From assembly GCF_038066715.1 (NCBI RefSeq), contig NZ_JBBUKT010000012.1, forward strand, positions 145,045 through 209,044: a stretch of 64,000 nt of DNA, given 5' to 3'. Below are positions 8,929-19,722 of this stretch, in pieces. Both the position numbers and the translations under genes were made by a program. The notes beneath the pieces were generated by a model. That model was not told the DNA's origin. It saw nothing but the letters and a program-made list of their open reading frames with translations, and did not search any database. Positions within the stretch are counted from its first letter, which is position 1; every line of letters begins with the position of its first letter. The DNA is from Luteolibacter sp. Y139 (GTDB taxonomy: Bacteria > Verrucomicrobiota > Verrucomicrobiia > Verrucomicrobiales > Akkermansiaceae).

Positions 8929-11900
8929 ATGAACAATAGACTAGCGCGATCGGAAGTCCTGCCTACTGTCCACGCCGTGCCCGCGAAGAAGTCCGCCACT
9001 CCTCCCCGTCCGCAAGCCGCCATCCAGATCCGCGGTGCTCGCCAGCACAACCTGAAGAGCCTGAACCTGGATATCCCGCTCGGCCAGCTGACCGTGGTTA
9101 CCGGCCCGTCCGGCTCCGGGAAGTCCTCGCTCGCCTTCCACACGCTCTACGCCGAAGGCCAGCGGCGCTACGTGGAGACCTTCTCGCCCTACGTCCGGCA
9201 GTTCTTCGACCGGATGGACAAGCCGGACGTGGATCACATTGATGGCATTCCGCCGGCGATCGCGATCGAGCAGAAGAACAACATCCGGACCACCCGCTCG
9301 ACTGTCGGCACGCTGACCGAGATCAATGACTACCTGAAGCTGCTCTACGCCCGCTTGGCCAAGGGCTACGATCCGGACACCGGCGAGGAGATCTTTCCGG
9401 ACTCTCCGGAGAGCGCCACCGCCTGGGCTTTCGAGAATCTCGCCAAGCAGCAGGTGCTGGTCACCTTTCCTGTCGCGATTCCCGCGGATACGAAGAGCGA
9501 GGACCTGTTTCCTTTCCTCAGCCAGCAGGGCTATCTGAGGGTTTTGATCGGAGATGAGATCGTCCGCACGGATGATCCGGGCAGCGCCAATCTCAAGGCC
9601 CGCACGATCAGCGTGATCCAGGACCGGGTCACTGTCGCAGACAGCGATCGCACGCGTCTGCTGGAGGCGCTTGAGCATGCATTCACCCTGGGCAAGGGCC
9701 ATGCGACGCTTTCGCTCGCTTCCAAGCCGCAGGCTTCGGCGAAGGGCTTCTCCGCGACCTGGACCAATCCCGCCACGGGCAACTCGCTGCGTGCCCCCTC
9801 CCCTGCCCTCTTCTCTTTCAACAACCCGCTCGGCGCCTGTCCCAAGTGCCGCGGCTTCGGCCGGGTCATCGGCCTCGACCTCGACAAATCGGTTCCCGAT
9901 CCCTCGCTGACGATCCGGCAAGGCGTCATCAAGCCCTTCCAAGGCGAGCGTGGCGAGGAATGCCAGCGCGACCTGCTGCGCTGCTGCAAGGAGCACCGCG
10001 TCGACATCGACACGGCGTGGGAAGACATGGACGAGTCTACCCGCGAGTGGATCTACTACGGGGATCGTAAATCAAGCGGCTCCGAAGACCTCGAGGAACT
10101 CTGGCGCTCCGGTGGCTGGTATGGCGTGAAGGGCTTCTTCGACTGGCTGGAAACGAAGGCCTACAAGATGCACGTCCGCATCTTCCTCAGCCGCTATCGC
10201 TCCTACACGACCTGTGCGACCTGCCGCGGCAAGCGGCTGCAGCCGGAAGCGCTGTGCTTCAAGATCGATGGCAAGACCTTGCCCGATCTGTGGACGCTGC
10301 CGCTCACCGATCTCTCCGCTTGGTTCTCCACCCTGATCACGGATCAACGCTCACTGGGCACTCAAGACGCGTCACTGAAACTGATCCTCACCGAGATCAC
10401 TTCGCGCCTGAAGTATCTCGATGAAGTCGGACTCGGCTACCTGACCCTCGATCGTCCCGCCCGCACCCTGAGCGGCGGCGAGATCGAGCGTGTGAATCTC
10501 ACGACCTGCCTGGGAGCTTCCCTCACCAATACGCTGTTCGTTCTCGACGAGCCCACGGTCGGGCTGCACCCGCGCGACATCCATCGCCTCGTCGGTGTGA
10601 TGCACGGGCTGCGCGACAAGGGGAACACGCTGGTGGTAGTGGAGCATGAGGAAGCGGTGATGCGCGCAGCCGATCAGATCCTGGATATCGGTCCGGCGGC
10701 CGGCATTCACGGTGGTGAGCTGGTTTACCAGGGCACCGTGGCTGCGCCGTCGAAAGGGAAGTCCGCCAAGAATGGGATCGGCACGCTCCCTTGGCTGAAT
10801 GGTGGCAAGTCGATCGCTATTCCTGCCAAGCGCCGCAAGCCTGGCAAGGCGAAGCTCGAACTCCGCGGTGCGTCCCGCCACAATCTGAAGAAGCTCGATG
10901 TGGATCTTCCGCTCGGTCTTTTCGTTTGCCTCACCGGCGTTTCCGGATCGGGCAAGTCGACCTTCGCCCACGATGTCCTCTACGCGAACCTCTGCCGCAA
11001 GCTGCGGAAGGAGGAAGCAGAACTCGATCCCGCGCCGCTCAAGGAACTACGGGGAACGCAGTACTTGAAGGATGTGCTGCTCGTCGATCAGTCGCCGCTG
11101 GCTCGCACGCCGCGGTCAACGCCAGCGGTGCTGCTGGGTGCCTTCGATCCGATCCGCCAGCTCTTCGCGCTGACCGATGACGCGAAATCGCGTGGCCTGC
11201 AAACTGGCTTCTTCTCTTTCAACTCCGGCGAGGGTCGCTGCGACCGTTGTGCCGGTGCTGGCAGCGAAAAGGTGGAGATGCAATTCCTTTCCGACCTCCA
11301 TGTCACCTGTCCGGACTGCAATGGCCGCCGCTACAAGCCATCGACGCTCGATCTCCACTATCTCGGAAAATCCATCGCGGACATTCTGGATCTGAGCATC
11401 GAGGAGGCGCTCGCATTCTACGGCGAGACCGAAGGACTGCCGACGAATCACGCGAAGCGTCACGAGCAGATCACAAAGCTGCTCCAACCACTGGCGGAAG
11501 TCGGCCTCGGCTACCTCAAGCTTGGCCAGCCGCTGAACACGCTTTCCGGCGGTGAGTCGCAGCGTCTCAAGCTTTGCCAGCTTCTGGCGGAAGCCACCGG
11601 ACGCGATGGCAGCACGTCGAAGCTGCTCATTCTCGACGAGCCCACGACCGGCCTACATTTCTCCGACATCGAGCGCTTGCTCGGGGTTTTCCAGCGGCTG
11701 GTAGATGCAGGACAGAGCCTGCTGGTCATCGAGCACAATCTCGACGTCATCAAGTGTGCCGACTGGATCCTCGATCTCGGTCCTGAGGCTGGTGCGAACG
11801 GTGGCAAGCTGGTCGCGGAAGGATCGCCCGAGCACATCGCCGAGCAGGGCACCGAGACCGCGCGTTTCCTCAAGCCAATGCTCCAAGGCGAGGTGGCTCG

Positions 11901-14634
11901 TACCGGCGCGCCATCGAAGGCGGCCGCAACTCCTGCGATTTCTCCCACGTCCAATACGATCTCCCTGCGCGGCGCTCGTGAGCACAACCTGAAGAACATC
12001 TCGATCGATATCCCGCGGGATCAGTTCGTGGTAGTCTCCGGCCTGAGCGGCTCGGGCAAGTCGACGCTCGCCTTCGATATTCTCTTCGCGGAAGGACAGC
12101 GACGCTTCCTGGACTCGATGTCGGCTTATGCGCGGCAGTTCGCGGAGCAGCTGGAAAAGCCGGAGCTCGATTCACTTGCCGGCTTGCCACCGACCGTGGC
12201 GATCGAGCAACGCGTCTCGCAGGGCGGCATGAAGTCGACCGTGGCCACGGTGACGGAAATCTGGAACTTCGTCCGCCTGCTCTACGCGAAGCTCGGCACG
12301 CGCTATTGCCCCGACTGCAATGTTCCGGTCGAGAAGCAGTCGCTGGCAGCGATTGAGCAAAGCATCCGCAACCTGCTGAAGAAGGGATCGGTCTCGATCC
12401 TCGCGCCAGTGATTCGCGGACGAAAGGGCTACCACACGGAAGTCGCCGAGTGGGCGCTGAAGCATGGATATACGAGACTTCTCGTAGACAAGCAGTTCCG
12501 CGATGCCGAGGGCTTCACCCGTCTGGAGCGTTTCAAGGAACACGACATCGATGTCGTCGTTTCCGAAGTGGCGAAGGCTGGTGGCAAGGACTCTGCCATC
12601 TCCGAGCTGCCCGCTACGATTTCCAAGGCCCTCGATATCGGCAAAGGGGTGCTGAAGCTCTTCACGCCGGACAAGAAGTTCATCCTCCTTTCGTCGGAAG
12701 CGAGTTGCCCGAGCTGCCACAAGTCCTTTGAGGAACTCGATCCGCGGCTGTTCTCCTTCAACTCGCCGCATGGCTGGTGCACGCAGTGCCGCGGCCATGG
12801 TGTGGTGCCGAAGCATCGCTTCCACCTCGATACCTCGCGTTACGAATCCGTGCTCGAGGCGGAGATGGATGCCGATCGCAAGATCGAGCGGATGGAGGAC
12901 GAGGAACTCGTCGAGTGCCCGACTTGCCATGGCGCCCGTCTCAATGACGAAGCACGAGCGGTGCGCTTGCAGGGAACGCCGCTGGCAGATCTCGCGCGTC
13001 TGGCCGTCGATCATGCGGGCGGACATTTCGACAAGCTCACCATCCGCGGCGACCGCGACCAACTCATCGCCCGCGACATCCTTCCGGAGATCCGCCAGCG
13101 GCTCTCGTTCTTGCAAGAAGTCGGCCTCGGCTACCTCCAGCTCGATCGCTCGGCCAAGACCCTGAGCGGCGGCGAGAGCCAGCGCATTCGCCTGGCAGCG
13201 CAGCTCGGATCCAATCTGCGCGGCGTGCTCTACGTGCTCGACGAGCCGACCATCGGCCTTCATCCGCGCGACAATGCGGCTTTGTTAGAAACCTTGGTCG
13301 CGCTGCGGGATCGCGGCAACAGCTTGATCGTCGTGGAGCATGACGAAGACACGATCGCCCGCGCGGACCATCTCATCGATCTCGGCCCGGGTGCGGGACG
13401 GCTCGGTGGTGAAGTGGTGTATCAAGGCGCTCCGCCGCAGGCTCCAAGTGCTCTCAACGGAAAAGGCGGCAAGAAGAAGTCGGCTGCCGATGACTCGGCG
13501 CTCATGGTATCGCCCACCTATCGCGCGCTCACTCATCCCATCATTCACCCGACCCGCGGTGGTCGTCGTGCGGTGAAGAAGGACCATCCTTTCGCCACGG
13601 TCAGCGAGTGCCGCGTGAACAACCTGAAGAGCATCGAAGCGGCGATTCCGCTCGGTCGCCTGACGGTTCTAACAGGCATCTCCGGTTCCGGGAAATCCAC
13701 GCTGATGCATTCGTGCCTCGCGGTAGCCGCGACTGCCGGCAAGACCAAGAGCAAGAAGAAGGATGCCCCGTTCACGAAAGCCACGGGCTTTGAAAAGCTG
13801 CAGTCGGTCTATGAAGTCGATCAGTCGCCGATCGGCAAGACCTCGCGCTCCTGCCCGGCGACGTATGTGAAGGTCTTCGACGATATCCGGAAGCTCTTCG
13901 CCCAGCTTCCTGACTCGCGCGTCCGCGGGTATGAGGCCTCGCGCTTCTCCTTCAATACCGGCGATGGCCGCTGCGCGATCTGCGAGGGCAATGGCCGCGT
14001 GAAGCTGGAGATGGATTTCCTGCCCAGCACCTGGGTCCCGTGCGAGGCGTGTGCGGAGATGCGCTACAATCCCGCCACGCTGGAAGTCCGCTTCCGTGAG
14101 AAGAACATCGGTGAGGTGCTGCGCATGACGATCGAACAGGCGGCCGAGTTCTTCGAGTCACAGCCGCGCATCGCCGCGCCGCTGAAGCTGCTGGCGGACA
14201 CCGGCCTCGGCTACCTCCAGCTTGGCCAGCCATCGCCCACGCTCTCCGGCGGCGAGGCACAGCGCATCAAGCTGGTCACGGAGCTGACCAAGGGCCGCGT
14301 CTCCGCGAAGAACCTCAAGACGCTCAACCGCACCAATCTCTACCTGATCGAGGAGCCGACGGTCGGTCTGCATCTGGAAGACGTGAAGCGGTTGATCGAC
14401 GTGCTGCACCGCTTGGTCGATGAAGGCCATACGGTCGTGGTCATCGAGCACCACATGGCCGTTGCTGCGGAGGCGGACTGGATCCTCGACCTCGGTCCCG
14501 AGGCCGGCGACCACGGCGGCAAGATCATCGCGCAGGGCGCGCCGGAAACGGTGGCGAAGTCGAAGCAGTCCCGCACCGCGCCATTCCTGGCGGCGGCACT
14601 CGCCGGAACCTTGCCAAGCCACGCGAAACGGTGA
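8929..14634 (+). CDS. uvrA: Excinuclease ABC subunit A, double-length tandem fusion (four ATPase modules)
   Basis: UvrA recognises damaged DNA in nucleotide excision repair. This protein has about 1901 residues, twice the usual 940, and is two complete UvrA units in one chain. Unit 1 has Walker [10 protein letters not shown] (about 58), LSGGEIER (about 514), [11 protein letters not shown] (about 538), a second Walker [10 protein letters not shown] (about 670), LSGGESQR (about 872) and [12 protein letters not shown]. Unit 2 has GLSGSGKST (about 1037), LSGGESQR (about 1412), [20 protein letters not shown] (about 1583), LSGGEAQR (about 1771) and [11 protein letters not shown], where the Walker B Asp is Glu. 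Zinc-type CxxC pairs occur in each half (CPKC, CATC, CDRC/CPDC, CPSC, CPTC, CAIC/CEAC). Chlamydial UvrA is known to be double length. The ATG at 8929 is one choice; GTG 8977 is a credible alternative, since similarity starts only after it. Confidence 0.95.
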   Translation: MNNRLARSEVLPTVHAVPAKKSATPPRPQAAIQIRGARQHNLKSLNLDIPLGQLTVVTGPSGSGKSSLAFHTLYAEGQRRYVETFSPYVRQFFDRMDKPDVDHIDGIPPAIAIEQKNNIRTTRSTVGTLTEINDYLKLLYARLAKGYDPDTGEEIFPDSPESATAWAFENLAKQQVLVTFPVAIPADTKSEDLFPFLSQQGYLRVLIGDEIVRTDDPGSANLKARTISVIQDRVTVADSDRTRLLEALEHAFTLGKGHATLSLASKPQASAKGFSATWTNPATGNSLRAPSPALFSFNNPLGACPKCRGFGRVIGLDLDKSVPDPSLTIRQGVIKPFQGERGEECQRDLLRCCKEHRVDIDTAWEDMDESTREWIYYGDRKSSGSEDLEELWRSGGWYGVKGFFDWLETKAYKMHVRIFLSRYRSYTTCATCRGKRLQPEALCFKIDGKTLPDLWTLPLTDLSAWFSTLITDQRSLGTQDASLKLILTEITSRLKYLDEVGLGYLTLDRPARTLSGGEIERVNLTTCLGASLTNTLFVLDEPTVGLHPRDIHRLVGVMHGLRDKGNTLVVVEHEEAVMRAADQILDIGPAAGIHGGELVYQGTVAAPSKGKSAKNGIGTLPWLNGGKSIAIPAKRRKPGKAKLELRGASRHNLKKLDVDLPLGLFVCLTGVSGSGKSTFAHDVLYANLCRKLRKEEAELDPAPLKELRGTQYLKDVLLVDQSPLARTPRSTPAVLLGAFDPIRQLFALTDDAKSRGLQTGFFSFNSGEGRCDRCAGAGSEKVEMQFLSDLHVTCPDCNGRRYKPSTLDLHYLGKSIADILDLSIEEALAFYGETEGLPTNHAKRHEQITKLLQPLAEVGLGYLKLGQPLNTLSGGESQRLKLCQLLAEATGRDGSTSKLLILDEPTTGLHFSDIERLLGVFQRLVDAGQSLLVIEHNLDVIKCADWILDLGPEAGANGGKLVAEGSPEHIAEQGTETARFLKPMLQGEVARTGAPSKAAATPAISPTSNTISLRGAREHNLKNISIDIPRDQFVVVSGLSGSGKSTLAFDILFAEGQRRFLDSMSAYARQFAEQLEKPELDSLAGLPPTVAIEQRVSQGGMKSTVATVTEIWNFVRLLYAKLGTRYCPDCNVPVEKQSLAAIEQSIRNLLKKGSVSILAPVIRGRKGYHTEVAEWALKHGYTRLLVDKQFRDAEGFTRLERFKEHDIDVVVSEVAKAGGKDSAISELPATISKALDIGKGVLKLFTPDKKFILLSSEASCPSCHKSFEELDPRLFSFNSPHGWCTQCRGHGVVPKHRFHLDTSRYESVLEAEMDADRKIERMEDEELVECPTCHGARLNDEARAVRLQGTPLADLARLAVDHAGGHFDKLTIRGDRDQLIARDILPEIRQRLSFLQEVGLGYLQLDRSAKTLSGGESQRIRLAAQLGSNLRGVLYVLDEPTIGLHPRDNAALLETLVALRDRGNSLIVVEHDEDTIARADHLIDLGPGAGRLGGEVVYQGAPPQAPSALNGKGGKKKSAADDSALMVSPTYRALTHPIIHPTRGGRRAVKKDHPFATVSECRVNNLKSIEAAIPLGRLTVLTGISGSGKSTLMHSCLAVAATAGKTKSKKKDAPFTKATGFEKLQSVYEVDQSPIGKTSRSCPATYVKVFDDIRKLFAQLPDSRVRGYEASRFSFNTGDGRCAICEGNGRVKLEMDFLPSTWVPCEACAEMRYNPATLEVRFREKNIGEVLRMTIEQAAEFFESQPRIAAPLKLLADTGLGYLQLGQPSPTLSGGEAQRIKLVTELTKGRVSAKNLKTLNRTNLYLIEEPTVGLHLEDVKRLIDVLHRLVDEGHTVVVIEHHMAVAAEADWILDLGPEAGDHGGKIIAQGAPETVAKSKQSRTAPFLAAALAGTLPSHAKR

Positions 14635-14650
14635 ATCTGGCAGCGCACGC

Positions 14651-14911
14651 ATGGGACCCGATCTCACCTCGAAACGCTGGATTGTCGCGAAGGGCATTCT
14701 CTTCGCGCTGCTCGCAGTGCTATCGGGAGGTCTGATCATCTTCGTCGAGCTTCCGGCGTTTCACCGGGCGGTTCTGTTAGGCATCTGTGTGTGGGCGGCC
14801 TGCCGGTTTTACTACTTCCTGTTTCACGTGCTCCACGCCTACGTCGATCCGACGCTGCCAAGTGCTGGAGTGATGGACTTGGTCAAGCATCTGATGACGA
14901 AGAGACGCTGA
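14651..14911 (+). CDS. Small two-helix membrane protein, unknown function
   Basis: This 86-residue protein starts at ATG 14651, 16 bp after the uvrA stop, so it may be cotranscribed. It has two hydrophobic helices: [18 protein letters not shown] (about residues 15-32) and [20 protein letters not shown] (about 40-59). A short hydrophilic C-terminus ends in basic residues (KHLMTKRR). I do not recognise the family. The codon use fits the neighbours and includes the CTG-TTA-GGC context discussed among the findings, which supports it as a real gene. Confidence 0.65.
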   Translation: MGPDLTSKRWIVAKGILFALLAVLSGGLIIFVELPAFHRAVLLGICVWAACRFYYFLFHVLHAYVDPTLPSAGVMDLVKHLMTKRR

Positions 14912-14938
14912 TGTTCATCGGCGGATCGTGCAGATTTC

Positions 14939-14980
14939 ACTCCGTTAATCCGGAATGCCTATATAGTGAATTAGCGGAGT
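14939..14980. repeat. Imperfect inverted repeat downstream of small membrane gene
   Basis: ACTCCGTTAAT (14939-14949) and ATTAGCGGAGT (14970-14980) are inverted copies with one mismatch over 11 bp, separated by 20 bp. In RNA the mismatch would be a G-U pair. There is no T run, so it is not a clear intrinsic terminator; an operator or mRNA 3' structure is possible. Confidence 0.4.
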
Positions 14981-15020
14981 AGTGCTCAGCCACTTGGCGC
15001 CATTCCTACTCTACCAAACG

Positions 15021-15053
15021 AAAAAGCCGCGCAAGGGCGGACCCTTGCGCGGC
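15021..15053 (-). terminator. Intrinsic terminator of the W-rich/QPK-rich protein gene
   Basis: A perfect 12-bp stem, GCCGCGCAAGGG (15026-15037) with CCCTTGCGCGGC (15042-15053), has a 4-base loop. Read on the minus strand it is followed by five T (15025-15021). It lies 20 bp after the stop of the minus-strand gene ending at 15074, so it terminates that gene. Confidence 0.9.
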
Positions 15054-15073
15054 ATGAGTGAGTCAGGATCGGA

Positions 15074-17395
15074 TCAAGCGCTGTCCTTCTTGTCGCGGTC
15101 CTTCTTGTTCTGCCGTTGCTGCGGCTGGCTCTGCTGCTGACGCGGCTGAGCTTGGCGTTGCTGTGGCTTCGGCTGCGCCTGTTGTTGGCGCGGCTGGATC
15201 TGACGCTGCTGAGGCTTCGGTTGGGCCTGTTGCTGACGCGGCTGTGCCTGGCGTTGCTGGACCTGCGGACGAGCCTGCGGCTGCTGTTGGCGGGGCTGAG
15301 CTTGGCGCTGTTGAACCTGCGGCTTCGGAGCGGCCTTCTGTTCCTGACGAGGCTGGGGCTTCGGCTGGGCGATCCGCTGGACGCTTTGTTCCGGGCGACG
15401 TTGTGGGGCCGCGCTGGCTTGATCCTTGTCCTTGCCTTGGCGCTTCTCGGGCTTCACCTGAGGTTGGCGCGGCTGGGCTTGGCGCTCGGGCTGGGCCTTC
15501 CGTGGTTCAGGAGCGACTTGGCGCTTGGGCTGGACTTCGCGTTGTTGCGGAACTGCTTTTTCACGCTCTGGCTTCGGTTGGACCTGACGTTCGGGAGCTG
15601 CCTTCTCGCGCGGCTGTTGTTTTGGCTGCACCTGGCGTTCGGGAGCTACCTTCTCGCGTTGTTGCTGCTTCGGCTGAACCTGGCGCTCTGGCGCGGCCTT
15701 CTCACGTTCGGGCTTCGGTTGGACTTGGCGTTCAGGAGCCACCTTCTCACGTTCGGGCTTCGGCTGGATCTGCCGCTCGGGCTTGCCTCCGGTATCCTTT
15801 CCGGGAACCCGGCGCTCGCGGTCGTTTTGTGTGACCTTCGGCTCGTTGTTGCCATCGGCCTTGCCCTTGCCTTGGCCGGCGGGGCCACGGTCAGGCTTCA
15901 CGCCGTCGCCTTCGGTTTGGCGTTGGACCATGTCACGTCCTTTGCCGCGTCCGGGAGTGTTGTTACCTCCAGCGGCTGCGACGGCGGCGGCTTCCTTGAG
16001 CGCCTTGTTGCCCCGGCCTTCGGGACGCTTCGGCGGAGCTTCCTTCGCCGCAAGCTGGTCAGCCTGGCGACTCACCACCGGCGAGCGGCGGAGTTTTTCG
16101 CGGAAAGCGCCCCCTCTCTTTTCGCCATCACCTTCACGGGCAGCCTTGTCGGCGATCGCGGCAACTGGCTTCGCTTCCATATCGCGGCGCTGGCGGCTGA
16201 ATTCCCGCATCTCCTGACGCTGGGCCACAAACTTTTCGCGGCGGTCCTTGTCGACCGGGCGGAATTGCTGCACGCGATCCGGGTCCTTCACCAAGCTATC
16301 GAAGCTGCGGGCGAAGTTCCGGTTACGGCCGCCTTCCAACCGTTCGTCCCCGAGGGCGCGCATGGCGGCCCAGGTATGCGGCGGACGGAAGCGTTCGTTG
16401 GCGCGGAAGAAGTTGAAGTTGTCTTCGTAGCGGCGCTCCCAGCCACGGTCATTCCGGTGGTCCCAGCGATTGTAGGCCCAGATCGGGTCATAACCACGAT
16501 GATGGCGTTGCCAGTCGAAGCCCGAGTAGAAGCCAAGATCGGCATAACGGGGAGCATAGTAGTCACCGAAGTAATAGTGGCCACAACGCGGGCGGACGAA
16601 AAGGTGATCCGTGAACAAGCTCAGGCTGACCACGATACTAGGAGTATAGTAGTAACCCGGATCGCTCCACACATGGCGGCGGTAGTAGACCGGGGCGAAC
16701 AACACGCCACGGCTCGCCACCGCGTAGTCCCAATAACCGTCGACGAAGACATAACCGCGCGGGCTATAGTTGTAGCGGGCCGGCACCCACGTCCAATTCT
16801 GGCGAAGCGGCAGGTAGTAGCCGGGACGCCAGACATAGCGGCTTTCATTCCACATCCAGTTACCGGGCACCCATGTCTGATTATCATCGGGAGCAGCGAT
16901 GTTCGGGCCGCTGTCGATGCTCTTGGGTGGAGCGGTCTGGACATACTCTACTTCATCGGTCGTGGTGTCCGCCCAGTAACCCGAGATCCACTGGAAGCCA
17001 CCGTCATTGAGATCGTTCCAGTAGCCGGGAACCCATTGGCGTTCGGGCGGGATATTGCGCCAGATGCCGCTGATCCACAGGAAGTCATTCTGGTCATCAT
17101 CCCACGCCCAGTAGCCTGGGATCCACGTGACATTGTCACCGTCGGGACGCTGGTCGGGTGGAAGTTCTTCAATCGCTGCGGGCGGGGCGGATTTGACGGT
17201 CAGCCCGGCTTCAGCCTCGTAGCTGACAGTCTCCGCGAATGCCTCGTGAACCGGGCCACGGGTCAGCACTTCGACGTCTTCATTCGCTTGCGCCTGCTCT
17301 TCCTGAGCCTGTGCCGTCAATGGCACCACCAAGGAAGCCGTCGCCGTCAGGGCGAACAAGCTGCCGAGCATCATCGGAAAGTATTTTGGTTTCAT
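15074..17395 (-). CDS. Exported WxxGxW-repeat protein with Gln/Pro/Arg/Lys-rich low-complexity C-terminal half
   Basis: This 773-residue product begins with a clear signal peptide (cleavage probably after LTAQAQ). At about residues 85-300 it holds a series of short repeats of the type WIPGYWAWD, WISGIWRN, WVPGYWNDL, WISGYWAD, WVPGNWMW and WRPGYYLP, known as WxxGxW or YXWxPGYW repeats, and then a Tyr/Arg-rich region. From about residue 480 the chain is almost entirely repeats such as PERQVQPKPEREK and QPRQQQAQPKPQQRQ, expected to be disordered and strongly basic. The start at 17395 is set by a good ribosome-binding site, AAAGGAG (17408-17402), 6 bases upstream. The function is unknown; a cell-wall or polysaccharide-binding role is a guess. 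A strong terminator follows. Confidence 0.85.
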   Translation of the reverse strand: MKPKYFPMMLGSLFALTATASLVVPLTAQAQEEQAQANEDVEVLTRGPVHEAFAETVSYEAEAGLTVKSAPPAAIEELPPDQRPDGDNVTWIPGYWAWDDDQNDFLWISGIWRNIPPERQWVPGYWNDLNDGGFQWISGYWADTTTDEVEYVQTAPPKSIDSGPNIAAPDDNQTWVPGNWMWNESRYVWRPGYYLPLRQNWTWVPARYNYSPRGYVFVDGYWDYAVASRGVLFAPVYYRRHVWSDPGYYYTPSIVVSLSLFTDHLFVRPRCGHYYFGDYYAPRYADLGFYSGFDWQRHHRGYDPIWAYNRWDHRNDRGWERRYEDNFNFFRANERFRPPHTWAAMRALGDERLEGGRNRNFARSFDSLVKDPDRVQQFRPVDKDRREKFVAQRQEMREFSRQRRDMEAKPVAAIADKAAREGDGEKRGGAFREKLRRSPVVSRQADQLAAKEAPPKRPEGRGNKALKEAAAVAAAGGNNTPGRGKGRDMVQRQTEGDGVKPDRGPAGQGKGKADGNNEPKVTQNDRERRVPGKDTGGKPERQIQPKPEREKVAPERQVQPKPEREKAAPERQVQPKQQQREKVAPERQVQPKQQPREKAAPERQVQPKPEREKAVPQQREVQPKRQVAPEPRKAQPERQAQPRQPQVKPEKRQGKDKDQASAAPQRRPEQSVQRIAQPKPQPRQEQKAAPKPQVQQRQAQPRQQQPQARPQVQQRQAQPRQQQAQPKPQQRQIQPRQQQAQPKPQQRQAQPRQQQSQPQQRQNKKDRDKKDSA

Positions 17396-17615
17396 GATTT
17401 CTCCTTTGGTAAGGGTAATGTCACCGGGGCTGACGGGACCCGGCGGCAGTTCATTCAATCGCATTTTTCCGGCCAGCCGCTAATTCAGGCTGAAAACCCC
17501 TGCCTGTCAGTGACCTGCGGCATCAGGAGCCGCTGGAAAAATTTCTCGCCAGCATGCAAAGCTGGCAGAGAGGGATTGCCAGATGCAACGCTCCCAAGCG
17601 TCTCCCGAGAGGCTT

Positions 17616-18392
17616 TCAGCGCTCCGGCACGCGCCGCATGAGGTAACCGTCCGGTGCCATCATCGCGTCGAGCGAGCTCAAATACGCGGGGATGAAGTTG
17701 CAGTAGTTGCGCAACGAGCCGTCGCCTAACAGATCCTGCCCGCTCGCGGTGCCAATCAGCGCGGGCTCACCGTTAGAAAGCATGAAGACCGGGCAGCCCG
17801 AGTCGCCGCTCTCGTAGGTGCAAGCGCTCCGCTTCCCGAAGTCGAAAAAGGCGAACCGCGTCGTGTCGAACCCCGGGTCATTCTCCAGCGTCGTGAATCC
17901 CTGCAGGTTCGTCTTGGCCGCCTCACCGGCTTGGCCGAAGACAAGCATCGGGCGTCCCCGGTAGCGGGCCTCCGTTTTGAGAACCAACACGGGAAACGGC
18001 TCGATGGCGGGATTGATCTCCTCGGCGAAGGTTCCGAGCATGAGGTCGGTCGGCTGCCCGTCGGCATTCGGCACAGCCGCCACGGAAGCGACCGTTCCGA
18101 AAAAGGGAGTCCCATCGGCAGCGATGAATTCGATCCGCCAGCCAACCTCCGGCGGATGATGAGTCGCGCAGACGAAATGAAGGGGGGACACCAGCGTCAC
18201 GTGGCGCTCCCAGGCATCCGGCTGATCCGGAAAACCGACGCCGCTGAACCGGGCCGCTGACGGCTTGAACGCAGGATTCAACGCTGCCTCATCTCCCGTC
18301 CAGACCAGCCAATCATTCGCACGCGGCTTGTAATTCCGGATCTCCAGGGCACGGGAAATCGGAATGAGGGCGAGCGAAAGCATCGCCGCCAT
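17616..18392 (-). CDS. Secreted trypsin-like (S1-type) serine protease-like protein
   Basis: This 258-residue protein has a short signal peptide (MAAMLSLALIPISRA). Its two best motifs are HFVCATHHPPEVG, in the position of the catalytic His, and YESGDSGCPVFML, matching the GDSGGP nucleophile-Ser motif of chymotrypsin-fold proteases (here GDSGCP). The Asp of the triad cannot be assigned with confidence. Related verrucomicrobial proteins are often annotated as hypothetical. ATG 18392 was chosen because it places a signal peptide at the very N-terminus; longer in-frame starts exist upstream. It is divergent from the VOC-family gene. Substrate unknown. Confidence 0.65.
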   Translation of the reverse strand: MAAMLSLALIPISRALEIRNYKPRANDWLVWTGDEAALNPAFKPSAARFSGVGFPDQPDAWERHVTLVSPLHFVCATHHPPEVGWRIEFIAADGTPFFGTVASVAAVPNADGQPTDLMLGTFAEEINPAIEPFPVLVLKTEARYRGRPMLVFGQAGEAAKTNLQGFTTLENDPGFDTTRFAFFDFGKRSACTYESGDSGCPVFMLSNGEPALIGTASGQDLLGDGSLRNYCNFIPAYLSSLDAMMAPDGYLMRRVPER

Positions 18393-18512
18393 GGCAGTGA
18401 CCCGGCTTGGGGAGGGGAAAGTCACGCGCGCCTGATAGTCGGGATGGGGCCGCTTGACGAGCCCAAGATGAGGGGAGTGGACGGAAGGCCCGCCTTCTCC
18501 CATGATCCCGCC

Positions 18513-18860
18513 GTGAAGGTCGAAAAAGTGAAGTACGTCCTATGGGCCGCCGATTGGCAGCGCTGCCTGGGTTTCTATCGCGAGCTCTTCGGCGGAGTCG
18601 TGAGCTTCGAATCCGAGGTGTGGAGCGAGATCGTGGTCGCCGGTGCCACGCTCGGCATCCACGGCGGCGGCGAGGGGAAGCGGACGTGGACGGGGCTTTC
18701 CTTCCAGCTCGATGACCTGCGGGCAGGCATCGCCAGACTACAGGAATGCGGCGGCACCCTGGCCCGCGAGCCGGAAGACACTCCGGAAGATCCCCTTCAT
18801 CTGGCCATGTGCATCGATCCCGAGGGGAACGAATTCATGATGACCCAGCGGAGGCATTGA
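18513..18860 (+). CDS. VOC-superfamily (glyoxalase/bleomycin-resistance-like) protein
   Basis: The 115-residue product has the beta-alpha-beta-beta-beta pattern of the vicinal-oxygen-chelate fold. It begins KYVLWAADWQRCLGFYRELFGG, has a LGIHGGGEG strand and FQLDDLRAGIARLQECGG in the middle, and ends with CIDPEGNEFMMTQ, the typical metal-ligand Glu segment (DPEGN.F). Members are dioxygenases, lyases or antibiotic-binding proteins, and the substrate cannot be told. The GTG at 18513 fits the domain start; an ATG further upstream is possible. Its last 26 bases overlap the end of the convergent radical SAM gene. Confidence 0.78.
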   Translation: MKVEKVKYVLWAADWQRCLGFYRELFGGVVSFESEVWSEIVVAGATLGIHGGGEGKRTWTGLSFQLDDLRAGIARLQECGGTLAREPEDTPEDPLHLAMCIDPEGNEFMMTQRRH

Positions 18861-19713
18861 AAGACGCGGGGATCCGCTCCAGCAGCCCCTCGCCATAGAT
18901 GCGGTCCAGCTTGAGTTCCGCGAGGTTCGCGTAGCCGATGTGGCACCTGCAGACGGCATTCGGGCAAGACCGGGGGCGAAGCTTTTCCGCGAAATCGACG
19001 TCGTGGATATTGCCGAAGGACCGGTCGATGAAATGGCAGCGGCGCGCGTGGCCATCACCATCCACGGTGAAGCTGGTGTGACCGGCACGGCACGCTTTTC
19101 CTTGGCTGAGATGATTGCGGAGATTCACCGGGAAATGCGGGTCGATCCTGCTCAGGAACTCCACGTGTTCATCGCCGTAGTAGCGCGGATGCTTCTTGAT
19201 CGCATTCACCCACAGGTAGGTATCGTCCGGTAGCAGTCCGCGTAGCTCCGTGATCACCGGGAAATGTTCCTTCACCCCCACGGTGCCGACACTATGTCGA
19301 ATGCCGAGTCGCCGGAGCTGGCGGATCTTCGCCGCGAACTTCTCCACCTTGGTCTCGGTGGGGTGGAAAGTGCACCACAAGGCGAGGGTTTCCCTGTCTG
19401 CATCTTCCAGCCACTTCAGGTTTCCCGCGAGATTCGTCTGGATCGCGGCACGACGGACGTGGGGCATGCTGCCCAGCCGCAACAATGCCTGCTGATATGC
19501 GCGGTGAATCAGCGCCTCTCCCCACGGCGTGAAGAGCACGCCGATCTCGCGCGGCGCCTGGCATTCAATCCAGTCGATGAAGCGGACAAGCTTCTCCGCA
19601 TCGTCGCGCAGCTCGGCGATGGTGTTCCGGGTCTTCGCGAAGGGACAGTATCCGCAGGCGTAGTTGCAGCTCGAAAGCGGCCCGCGGTAGAGGATGTCCC
19701 AGCGATCTTCCAT
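18835..19713 (-). CDS. STM4011-type radical SAM protein with SPASM-like Cys-rich C-terminus
   Basis: This 292-residue enzyme has the CxxxCxxC cluster motif very early (SSCNYACGYCPFAK, about residues 15-26), which binds the 4Fe-4S cluster that cleaves S-adenosylmethionine. The C-terminal part has further cysteines (KACRAGH, ARRCHF, SCPNAVCRCHIGY) like the auxiliary-cluster region of SPASM/twitch enzymes, which often modify peptides. The overall pattern, starting DRWDILYRGPLSSCNYAC, fits the family named after Salmonella STM4011 as I remember it; the reaction is unknown. It is the last gene of a four-gene minus-strand operon, 9 bp after the HemN-like radical SAM gene, and ends overlapping the VOC gene. 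Confidence 0.82.
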   Translation of the reverse strand: MEDRWDILYRGPLSSCNYACGYCPFAKTRNTIAELRDDAEKLVRFIDWIECQAPREIGVLFTPWGEALIHRAYQQALLRLGSMPHVRRAAIQTNLAGNLKWLEDADRETLALWCTFHPTETKVEKFAAKIRQLRRLGIRHSVGTVGVKEHFPVITELRGLLPDDTYLWVNAIKKHPRYYGDEHVEFLSRIDPHFPVNLRNHLSQGKACRAGHTSFTVDGDGHARRCHFIDRSFGNIHDVDFAEKLRPRSCPNAVCRCHIGYANLAELKLDRIYGEGLLERIPASFNASAGSS

Positions 19714-19722
19714 CGGCGTGAG

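Noticed and set aside
15116..15780. Tandem repeat tract
   Set aside because: It is the coding sequence of the Q/P/R/K-rich tail, not a mobile or satellite repeat.
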